A stretch of DNA of 6,294 nucleotides from UBA5336 sp039815055 (GTDB lineage Bacteria; Pseudomonadota; Alphaproteobacteria; Caulobacterales; Hyphomonadaceae), in the NCBI GenBank assembly GCA_039815055.1, contig JBCCAA010000095.1, forward strand, positions 1-6,294, written 5' to 3'. Both the position numbers and the translations under genes were made by a program. Each line of letters starts with the position of its first letter. Position 1 is the stretch's first letter. The notes under the pieces were generated by a model. The model searched no databases. It was not told the origin of the DNA and saw only the letters and a list, made by a program, of their open reading frames with translations. Positions 1 to 4,495 of this stretch are shown here, piece after piece.

Positions 1-1
1 C

Positions 2-667
2 GCAGTAAATACCCGGCCGCCCGCGGACTCGCGACTGAAAATCACCGAGATCTTCTATTCGCTGCAGGGAGAGGCCTATATCGTGGGTTGGCCCACGGTG
101 TTTGTGCGCCTGACCGTTTGCCCGCTGCGGTGTACCTATTGCGACACCGCCTACGCGTTTCATGGTGGTAAATGGACCACTATCGAACAGGTGCTTGAGA
201 CGGTTGCCGAGTACGGTGCACGTCGCGTGTGCGTGACCGGCGGTGAGCCACTGGCGCAGAAAAATTGCCTTGCGCTAATCCGTCAGCTCGCTGACGCCGG
301 TCACGAGGTGTCGCTGGAGACCTCGGGCGCCATGGACGTCAGTGCGGTCGATGCGCGTTGCTCGCGCGTGGTGGACGTCAAAACGCCGGCCTCGGGCGAG
401 GTGGCGCGCAATCGCTACGAGAATCTGGCGCTGCTCGGTGACCACGATCAGGTGAAATTCGTTATTGGCGATCGTGCGGACTATGACTTTGCGCGCCAGA
501 TCATGACGCAGTACGAGTTGCCCGCGCGCACCAGTGTCCTGCTGTCCCCAAGCCACGACGAACTGGCGCCCGGCAAGCTCGCCGACTGGATGCTCGAAGA
601 TCGACTTCAGGCGCGATTGCAGGTGCAGCTGCACAAATATTTGTGGGGCGATGTGCATGGGCGCTGA
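2..667 (+). CDS. queE: 7-carboxy-7-deazaguanine synthase QueE (5' end outside window)
   Basis: Radical SAM enzyme that converts 6-carboxy-tetrahydropterin to 7-carboxy-7-deazaguanine (CDG) in the preQ0/queuosine pathway, in the cytoplasm. The frame is open from base 2, with no in-frame ATG, GTG or TTG before the conserved KITEIFYSLQGEA stretch, so the start lies upstream of the window. The GTG at 83 is internal and cannot be the start, because it would cut off this conserved N-terminus. The cluster-binding CX3CX2C motif is CPLRCTYC (visible residues 40-47), followed by DTAYAF. VTGGEPL is the SAM-binding GGE region, and KFVIGDRADY and LHKYLWGD near the end match gammaproteobacterial QueE. About 221 residues are visible, close to full family length. 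The residue before the first cluster Cys is Val, where Gly is common. It overlaps queC by 11 bases and is probably co-transcribed with it. Identity is confident from motifs and partner gene. Confidence 0.95.
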   Translation, partial: AVNTRPPADSRLKITEIFYSLQGEAYIVGWPTVFVRLTVCPLRCTYCDTAYAFHGGKWTTIEQVLETVAEYGARRVCVTGGEPLAQKNCLALIRQLADAGHEVSLETSGAMDVSAVDARCSRVVDVKTPASGEVARNRYENLALLGDHDQVKFVIGDRADYDFARQIMTQYELPARTSVLLSPSHDELAPGKLADWMLEDRLQARLQVQLHKYLWGDVHGR

Positions 668-1349
668 GGTCAAGAAGGCCGTTGTTCTGGTATCCGGTGG
701 GCTCGACTCGGCGACCGTGCTGGCGCTGGGTCGCGAGCAGGGCTTTGCCTGTCACGCGCTGTCCATCGACTACGGTCAGCGCCATCGCGTTGAGCTGACC
801 GCGGCAGCGCAAGTCGCCGCAGCGCTCGGGGCCGTATCGCATCGAACCGTGCACGTCGATCTGTCGGCCATTGGTGGCTCGGCGCTGACCGACTCAAGCA
901 TTGAGGTGCCGGCGGCTGGCGGTGAGGGCATTCCGGTCACCTATGTACCGGCCCGCAACACGGTATTTCTGTCCATTGCGCTGGGCTACGCCGAAACACT
1001 GGGCGCGCAGACGCTCATGATCGGGGCCAATGCCGTCGATTATTCGGGCTACCCGGACTGTCGACCGGAGTTCGTTGCCGCGTTTGAGCAGCTCGCCAAC
1101 CTCGCCACAAAGGCCGGCGTGGAAGGGCAGAGGCTGCGCGTCGTGGCGCCACTGATGAGCATGACCAAAGCCGACATCGTGACGCGCGGCACGGCGCTGG
1201 GTGTGGACTATGCGCAAACCATTTCCTGCTACCAGCCCGACACCGATGGACGGGCCTGCGGCACTTGCGACGCGTGTTCATTGCGTCGCGAGGGCTTTGC
1301 CGCGGCGGGCCTCGACGATCCCACGCGCTATGTCGTGCGCATGTCTTGA
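657..1349 (+). CDS. queC: 7-cyano-7-deazaguanine (preQ0) synthase QueC
   Basis: ATP-dependent enzyme that turns CDG and ammonia into preQ0, the step after QueE, in the cytoplasm. The product is 230 residues, normal for the family. The PP-loop motif SGGLDS is at residues 13-18, followed by DYGQRH (39-44), VPARNTVFLSIALGYAE (about 97-113), GANAVDYSGYPDCRPEF (123-139) and PLMSMTKADI. The C-terminal zinc site is C191, C201, C204 and C207 (CGTCDAC). The frame is open further upstream, but that part overlaps queE and looks unlike QueC. I chose ATG 657 because it directly precedes the conserved VKKAVVLVSGG strand and has a GGGG ribosome site about 8 bases upstream; an in-frame ATG at 651 is an alternative. 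The start lies inside the queE end, which suggests translational coupling. The stop codon overlaps the promoter of the tRNA gene downstream. Confidence 0.96.
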   Translation: MGAEVKKAVVLVSGGLDSATVLALGREQGFACHALSIDYGQRHRVELTAAAQVAAALGAVSHRTVHVDLSAIGGSALTDSSIEVPAAGGEGIPVTYVPARNTVFLSIALGYAETLGAQTLMIGANAVDYSGYPDCRPEFVAAFEQLANLATKAGVEGQRLRVVAPLMSMTKADIVTRGTALGVDYAQTISCYQPDTDGRACGTCDACSLRREGFAAAGLDDPTRYVVRMS

Positions 1350-1373
1350 GATTTGGGTGCGTTGCGGTATCAT
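1346..1373 (+). promoter_or_regulatory. Likely sigma-70 promoter of tRNA-Lys
   Basis: TTGAGA (1346-1351) and TATCAT (1368-1373) are separated by 16 bases and lie just upstream of the tRNA gene. Transcription would begin around 1380, leaving a short leader before 1389. The bases after the -10 box (GCGCGGC) are GC-rich, as in stringently controlled stable-RNA promoters. The -35 box overlaps the queC stop codon. The match is by eye; expression could also come by read-through from queEC. Confidence 0.6.
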
Positions 1374-1388
1374 GCGCGGCTGGCGCAC

Positions 1389-1464
1389 GGGTCGTTAGCT
1401 CAGTTGGTAGAGCACCGGACTTTTAATCCGATGGTCATAGGTTCGAATCCTATACGACCCACCA
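1389..1464 (+). tRNA. tRNA-Lys (anticodon UUU)
   Basis: A complete 76-base cloverleaf. The acceptor stem GGGTCGT (1389-1395) pairs with ACGACCC (1454-1460). The D arm is GCTC/GAGC with loop AGTTGGTA. The anticodon loop CTTTTAA (1420-1426) carries TTT at 1422-1424. The T arm is ATAGG/CCTAT with loop TTCGAAT. The discriminator is A1461 and CCA is encoded at 1462-1464. The first anticodon-stem pair (27:43) is C-A, a mismatch; the other four pairs are Watson-Crick. The 3' end borders phage genes, so this gene is the likely integration target. The gene remains intact after integration, as expected when the element carries a copy of the tRNA 3' part. Confidence 0.97.
1420..1464 (+). other. Inferred attL crossover zone (tRNA-Lys 3' part)
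   Basis: An integrase gene begins its 3' end only 48 bases after the tRNA, and all genes beyond it are phage-type on the opposite strand. Tyrosine integrases commonly recombine within the 3' half of a tRNA, from the anticodon or T loop to the end. The exact core cannot be set without attR, which is not in this window. The limits given are the usual range, not a measured repeat. Confidence 0.45.
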
Positions 1465-1480
1465 TTTCCAGCCTTGCACC

Positions 1481-1509
1481 TGCTCTCCACATGTTGGGTT
1501 TGCTCTCCA
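1481..1509. repeat. Two direct copies of TGCTCTCCA, 20-base period
   Basis: TGCTCTCCA occurs at 1481-1489 and again at 1501-1509, exactly 20 bases (about two helical turns) from start to start. Both copies lie between the tRNA end and the int stop codon. Position and spacing fit arm-type binding sites for integrase on the phage arm of attL. That role is inferred; the repeat itself is directly visible. Confidence 0.5.
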
Positions 1510-1535
1510 AACTCATCGGACTGACGTCCGTTTGG
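1507..1535. repeat. Nested inverted repeat at the end of int
   Basis: CCAAAC (1507-1512) is mirrored by GTTTGG (1530-1535). Inside lies a second pair, GGAC (1518-1521) and GTCC (1526-1529), around the loop TGAC. The inner pair can be extended to a 5-base stem CGGAC/GTCCG (1517-1530) at the cost of one base of the outer arm. It covers the int stop codon and the last int codons. It may act as a 3' RNA structure for int, a weak terminator between the convergent tRNA and int transcripts, or a protein-binding site. It lacks a clear T-run on either strand. Confidence 0.45.
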
Positions 1536-2469
1536 TGGCTCGGGTGTACAAGCCCAGAAGCCCTGCGGAGTCCTCAGCGTCGCTCTCACCCTTCGCGCGC
1601 AGATCGTGCCACGTCCAGCTCTCAACGGTGCCTGCGCGGCCCCTGATGCGCCTCATGGCGCTCTGCATGCCATCGTGGGTCCATGGGCTGCCTTGGTTGT
1701 TGGTGAACACTCGCGGGCTTTCAGGCGTCCGAGACATTGCCCGTGTGACGAAAAAGCGCAATGCGGTGTCCCACTCGCAGATATCCCGCTTCCCAGTTTT
1801 GCTCTCGCGCCACAGGATGCCCTGTGGGGTAATCTGGAGTTTCAGTAGGGCGCGGCCCTCATTCGGGCGCATGCGAGCCAGAAACAGGCCGGCCATCAAG
1901 TCCTGCTCTGGTTCGGTGGCAGCGTTGAAGTACGCCAGAAACTCGTCGTTGCTGACGTAGCGCTCTTTGGGCGTCTCTTTGTTGCGGCGTACACCACGGC
2001 AGGGGTTCCATTTGGCCATGCCGTTGCGCATGCCGTAGTTGAAGGCTGATGACAGACAGGCCATTTCGCGATTTGCCACAACACCTGCGCCATTGCGCTC
2101 GCGCCACGACAGGAACCGCGCCACGTGCCCCGGCTCAACCTGGTCAGGGCGCAACTCACCAAACTGCTCAAGCAGCACGCCGGTAATGTACCCGCGATAG
2201 TCTTTCTGCGTGCGAGGGGCGAGTTGGTTCATGCCTTCGCCGATGAAACTCACAAGCATATCGGCCACAGTGTCACCGCCCGCGCGCTTGATACGCGCCA
2301 GTCGATCGAAGAACACAGATTCATCGGCCTCGGCCTTATCGACCCGGCAAATCTTTTTGCTGTGCCGCTTGCCTTTGCTGTCCCGGCCCATGTCATAGAA
2401 GTACGACCCATGGCTAACCTTCACCCTCGGCAATGAATCGAGGGACCGCCGCTTTCTTTTTCTTGTCAC
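1513..2469 (-). CDS. int: Tyrosine recombinase / phage integrase, altered C-terminal active site
   Basis: Site-specific recombinase expected to integrate the element at tRNA-Lys; 318 residues. I chose GTG 2469 (MTRKRKRRSLDSLP) because GGGGA lies about 6 bases upstream and this N-terminus, followed by VSHGSYFYD and GK, matches phage integrases. An in-frame ATG at 2541 would add 24 unlike residues inside the upstream gene. The arm-binding N-terminus is followed by a SAM-like core-binding domain (about 65-160). In the catalytic domain, R201 (ARMRPNEG), K227 or K224 (SKTGKR) and H288-R291 (WHDLRAK) are present. The last box is odd: where LLGH and, 8-11 residues later, a catalytic Tyr are expected, the protein has LLGLYTRATKRTSVR. 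The His is Leu307, the Tyr position is Ser or Val, and the only late Tyr is Tyr308. It may be inactive. The start overlaps the DUF4224-like gene by 56 bases, suggesting coupling. Confidence 0.88.
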   Translation of the reverse strand: MTRKRKRRSLDSLPRVKVSHGSYFYDMGRDSKGKRHSKKICRVDKAEADESVFFDRLARIKRAGGDTVADMLVSFIGEGMNQLAPRTQKDYRGYITGVLLEQFGELRPDQVEPGHVARFLSWRERNGAGVVANREMACLSSAFNYGMRNGMAKWNPCRGVRRNKETPKERYVSNDEFLAYFNAATEPEQDLMAGLFLARMRPNEGRALLKLQITPQGILWRESKTGKRDICEWDTALRFFVTRAMSRTPESPRVFTNNQGSPWTHDGMQSAMRRIRGRAGTVESWTWHDLRAKGESDAEDSAGLLGLYTRATKRTSVR

Positions 2470-2620
2470 CGTATTTCCCCGCAATAATGATGTCGTCACT
2501 GGTCCAGATCGTACCAGTCTCCATAAATGGCACTCTGCCATCCTTTAGGCGCCGACGCAGGGCAGGGCGGGTCTGCACTTTGCAGAGCCGCATTAGCTCC
2601 TGTTCGTCGTACGTTGCCAC
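2414..2620 (-). CDS. Small DUF4224-like / putative excisionase protein
   Basis: A 68-residue protein starting at GTG 2620, with AGGAG about 10 bases upstream inside the end of the preceding gene; the gap to that gene is 3 bases. The N-terminal part (ELMRLCKVQTRPALRRRLKD, then GRVPFMETG) has the layout of DUF4224 proteins, a small helix-turn-helix-like domain usually encoded next to phage integrases: a helix with ELxxL, a second basic helix, then a turn with a P-F/H pair. The C-terminus is basic (KKKKAAVPR). Its position and its 56-base overlap with int suggest the directionality factor (Xis) that controls excision. The family match is from memory of the pattern and the Xis role is inferred from context. 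Confidence 0.7.
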   Translation of the reverse strand: MATYDEQELMRLCKVQTRPALRRRLKDGRVPFMETGTIWTSDDIIIAGKYGDKKKKAAVPRFIAEGEG

Positions 2621-2623
2621 GTC

Positions 2624-2845
2624 TCACTCACTCCTGGCTGGCGCATGGATTACTAGCCGAATGTCGCTCATGGCCTCATCCAGCGATAGACCAAGCGCCT
2701 GTGCGCGCATTCCGTATTCGACAACGGCCCGCAGGTTCGCCTCTACCGTGTCGCCATCACGCGCTGCCTCGAACATCAAGCACGCCGCGTATGGGTGGTA
2801 CTCGGCCGGGCTGTTTGTGTGCATGCCGCAGTTGAAGCACGTCAT
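2624..2845 (-). CDS. Small phage protein with CCHC zinc-type motif
   Basis: 73 residues, starting at ATG 2845, which overlaps the stop of the preceding gene as ATGA. A GGGAG ribosome site lies about 11 bases upstream. The N-terminus has C3-X2-C6-X10-H17-X4-C22 (CFNC, then EYHPYAAC), a pattern that suits binding of one zinc ion. The remainder is helical, with no membrane segment. I recall similar CxxC plus HPYxACL starts in phage hypothetical proteins but cannot name a family. The zinc site is an inference; the function is unknown. It sits in the run of small genes between the recombination module and xis-int. Confidence 0.75.
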   Translation of the reverse strand: MTCFNCGMHTNSPAEYHPYAACLMFEAARDGDTVEANLRAVVEYGMRAQALGLSLDEAMSDIRLVIHAPARSE

Positions 2846-3066
2846 TTCTGTTTCTCACTCCCGGCTAAAGCGATAAATTCTTCCATCACACCATTTACCA
2901 GCTCATTCTCCGGGCCAACCGCGTCATAGGAAAACAGAAAACCGGAAATGCCAACCTGCCGACAATCTTTGCGCGCTGCTTTCAGGCTCTTGTGAGGTCC
3001 AGCAAAATAGATAATCTCACTGTCGTCATCGTCAAGTGAATGTAGCGCGTAAACTTTTTTCTTCAC
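2842..3066 (-). CDS. Small phage protein of unknown function
   Basis: 74 residues when started at GTG 3066. The frame also has a GTG at 3072, but the ribosome site GGAGG (3074-3078) is only about one base from that codon and is 7 bases from the 3066 one, so 3066 is chosen. The protein begins MKKKVYALHSLDDDDSE and continues IIYFAGPHKSLKAARKDCRQVGISGF; the layout suggests a small alpha/beta fold. It has no signal peptide, no membrane helix and only one Cys. The stop overlaps the next start (ATGA). I do not recognise the family. Base composition is lower in GC than the flanks. Confidence 0.72.
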   Translation of the reverse strand: MKKKVYALHSLDDDDSEIIYFAGPHKSLKAARKDCRQVGISGFLFSYDAVGPENELVNGVMEEFIALAGSEKQK

Positions 3067-3085
3067 CTTCACCCCTCCGCGTGGG

Positions 3086-3397
3086 CTAGTCGATTACGTG
3101 CTTCATGTGCTTTTTCTCGAAAGCCTCAATCAGCTTAAGCGTGTCAGCGTTCTCACCGAACGCAAATGATTTCTTGATAGCCCGCAAATCCTTACTGGCA
3201 GCAGCGGCTAGTTTCTTTTTGTGCTCGCGCTCACGGTCGTCCCATTTTCGAATCTTTAGATCAAGTGCCTCTGCTTGATCCATCATTTTCCTGATTGTCG
3301 GTGGCGGCTCCCTGCGCTTAATTGTGTGGAGTCTTGTTGCCTGCCAAAAATCTTGCATGGCATCTTTGATGTATTTTTTCTGTTCTACTTTATTCAT
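3086..3397 (-). CDS. Small basic helical phage protein, unknown function
   Basis: 103 residues from ATG 3397. The stop codon of the upstream gene (3398-3400) is immediately adjacent, and GGAGG lies 5 bases before the ATG inside that gene, so translation is probably coupled. The protein is rich in Lys, Arg, Glu and Asp. A stretch from about 33 to 85 (RKMMDQAEALDLKIRKWDDR, then REHKKKLAAAASKDLRAIKK) reads as long helices that may form a coiled coil. There is no Cys, no membrane segment and no recognisable catalytic motif. Codon use is A/T-richer than in the recombination genes. A nucleic-acid or protein-binding accessory role is possible, but this is not supported by any named family. Confidence 0.72.
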   Translation of the reverse strand: MNKVEQKKYIKDAMQDFWQATRLHTIKRREPPPTIRKMMDQAEALDLKIRKWDDREREHKKKLAAAASKDLRAIKKSFAFGENADTLKLIEAFEKKHMKHVID

Positions 3398-3745
3398 TCA
3401 ATCCTCCAGCCGCGCGGCGGTTTGGTCGGTCAGTAATTTCGCTTTGTAGTCACAGACGTACTTCAGGCCGGGGGACCATTCGTTTTCGCCATCGCGGCCC
3501 TGCTCATCAAGCGGGATTTTTGCGGGGCGCTCTGTCCGATCAGCCTGCACGGTGACGTGCGTGACCTCGCCGCAGACAATTTGCTCGACGCCTTCATCCC
3601 AGAAATCATCCATGAATGTATCGACGACGCATCGAAACTCCGCATCACGCGCATGCGGCGTCGCATAGTAGTAGAACTCGTTGTTGTAGCCATCGAAGAT
3701 GAAGTACCGATGGTCAGCATCAGGGCGGGTTTTGTACTGTCTCAC
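3398..3745 (-). CDS. Acidic phage protein of unknown function
   Basis: 115 residues from GTG 3745, with AAGGAG about 7 bases upstream. Visible parts are an aromatic N-terminus (HRYFIFDGYNNEFYYYAT), a helix, then FWDEGVEQIVCGEVTHVTVQ and a C-terminal GLKYVCDYKAKLL strand. I recall phage hypothetical proteins with the same order (a Y/F-rich strand, helix, WxExVEQIVxGxVTH, then a YxCxYxL end), but no function or domain name is known to me. It has no signal peptide or membrane segment. A 137-base gap precedes it, the largest in the operon, so it may have its own control. Confidence 0.75.
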   Translation of the reverse strand: MRQYKTRPDADHRYFIFDGYNNEFYYYATPHARDAEFRCVVDTFMDDFWDEGVEQIVCGEVTHVTVQADRTERPAKIPLDEQGRDGENEWSPGLKYVCDYKAKLLTDQTAARLED

Positions 3746-3770
3746 TTCTCTCTCCTTCTAGGCGCAACGG

Positions 3771-3796
3771 CCCGGTCGTTAGCCGGGGCTATTTTT
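3771..3796 (+). terminator. Weak terminator-like hairpin on the + strand
   Basis: CCCGG (3771-3775) pairs with CCGGG (3783-3787) around a 7-base loop. Four bases later, on the + strand, comes TTTTT (3792-3796). No gene on the + strand runs into it, so it may instead act as a leader hairpin in the - strand mRNA, just before the gene starting at 3745. The stem is only 5 bases long. Confidence 0.25.
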
Positions 3797-3882
3797 AACG
3801 CAGACTGTCGCGGGCAGATACACTGCTGTTGCCGTCTGCTTAACCGCGTCGCCAATCACTTGCGCCGCCGCTGCATTGATCG

Positions 3883-3993
3883 TTAGACGAAATGGCAGAC
3901 CAAAGGCCCGTCGTCGGTCGGGATTTCACAGTCCCGCTGAACTTCGTCCGCACCGCCCGTAATGAGCGACCAAATAATTACCAGTGATTTCAT
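3883..3993 (-). CDS. 36-residue peptide with hydrophobic N-terminus
   Basis: A short gene from ATG 3993 with AAGGA about 9 bases upstream. The frame stays open well upstream of this ATG, but that part runs antiphase through ssb, so the small ORF is the sensible gene. The peptide starts MKSLVIIWSLITGGA, a short hydrophobic stretch that could act as a signal or weak membrane anchor. A polar part follows with two Cys (C22, C33) that could form a disulfide outside the cytoplasm. Small proteins of this sort are common in phage early regions. No family is recognised. The gap to ssb is 73 bases. Confidence 0.55.
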   Translation of the reverse strand: MKSLVIIWSLITGGADEVQRDCEIPTDDGPLVCHFV

Positions 3994-4066
3994 GTCTTCG
4001 TTTCCTTTCGTTTTGGGGTTGAGGGCCTTCCACCCTCCCGCCCCGTGGGGTTGTCTTCGATGAACC

Positions 4067-4495
4067 CTAAAAACCGATATCGTCGTCAAAATCCGGCTGC
4101 GATTCGCCAGCCTTGCCCGCCGCGTAGTTGCTCGACGCCGGGGCTTGCTGTGCCTGCTGAGCATCCTGACGCCCATCCAAAAACTGCACGGTGTGCGCCT
4201 TGATCTTGTAGAACCGCTTGGTCTCGCCGTCCTTCTCGTACTCGTCGCAGAGGTACGAACCCTCAACCAAGACTTTCGAGCCTTTGCGCAAGTACGTCGC
4301 GCAATTCTCGGCGGTCCGGCCCCATGCCTCGACGCTGTGCCAGGTGGTTTTTTCCTTGCGCTCGCCGGTGCGCTTGTCCTTCCAGCGCTCCGACGTCGCG
4401 ACACTGAACTTGGCGACAGTGTTGTCACCGACTGCGCGCGTCTCTACGTCGCCGCCCAAATTCCCGGCGATGATTGCTTTGTTGAATGACGCCAT
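4067..4495 (-). CDS. ssb: Single-stranded DNA-binding protein SSB
   Basis: 142 residues. An N-terminal OB fold (about 1-108) starts MASFNKAIIAGNLGGDVETR and contains FSVATSERW, TTWHSVEAWGRTAENC and LRKGSKVLVEGSY, with the aromatic residues W38, W52 and W58 in family positions. A short Gln/Ala linker (111-130) leads to an acidic tip, DFDDDIGF. Bacterial SSB normally ends DDDIPF, which recruits RecO, exonuclease I, PriA and others; here Pro is replaced by Gly, with the terminal Phe kept. The ATG at 4495 overlaps the stop of the RecT-like gene by one base (TAATG), with GGGGA about 9 bases upstream. It coats phage single strands and works with the neighbouring exonuclease and annealase. Confidence 0.95.
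   Translation of the reverse strand: MASFNKAIIAGNLGGDVETRAVGDNTVAKFSVATSERWKDKRTGERKEKTTWHSVEAWGRTAENCATYLRKGSKVLVEGSYLCDEYEKDGETKRFYKIKAHTVQFLDGRQDAQQAQQAPASSNYAAGKAGESQPDFDDDIGF

Noticed and set aside
534..656. Longer queC start at 534
   Set aside because: The extra residues overlap queE out of frame and do not look like QueC; the start at 657 fits family length and has a ribosome site.
83..667. queE starting at GTG 83
   Set aside because: The conserved N-terminal part (KITEIFYSLQGEA) is encoded upstream in the same frame, so the gene starts before the window.
1532..1960. Long + strand frames opposite int (and others opposite the recombination genes, e.g. 5102-5539 and 5494-5904)
   Set aside because: They are Arg/Ser/Pro-rich shadows of well-supported - strand genes in high-GC DNA, with no family features.
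3247..3255. TTCGAATCT resembling the tRNA T-loop, as a possible second att site
   Set aside because: The match to the tRNA 3' part stops after eight bases (TTCGAATC); too short for an att repeat.
3774..3783. GGTCGTTAGC, also found at the tRNA-Lys 5' end
   Set aside because: Ten bases only, corresponding to the 5' and not the 3' tRNA part, and better explained by the hairpin there; likely chance.
3760..3882. Promoter for the small-gene part of the operon in the 137-base gap
   Set aside because: TTAAGC-N17-TATCTG and an AAAAAT box can be found on the - strand, but neither is a good enough match to call.
3883..4428. 181-codon frame across the ssb region on the - strand
   Set aside because: It runs antiphase through ssb with Arg/Ser-rich shadow sequence; only its last 36 codons look like a gene with its own ribosome site.
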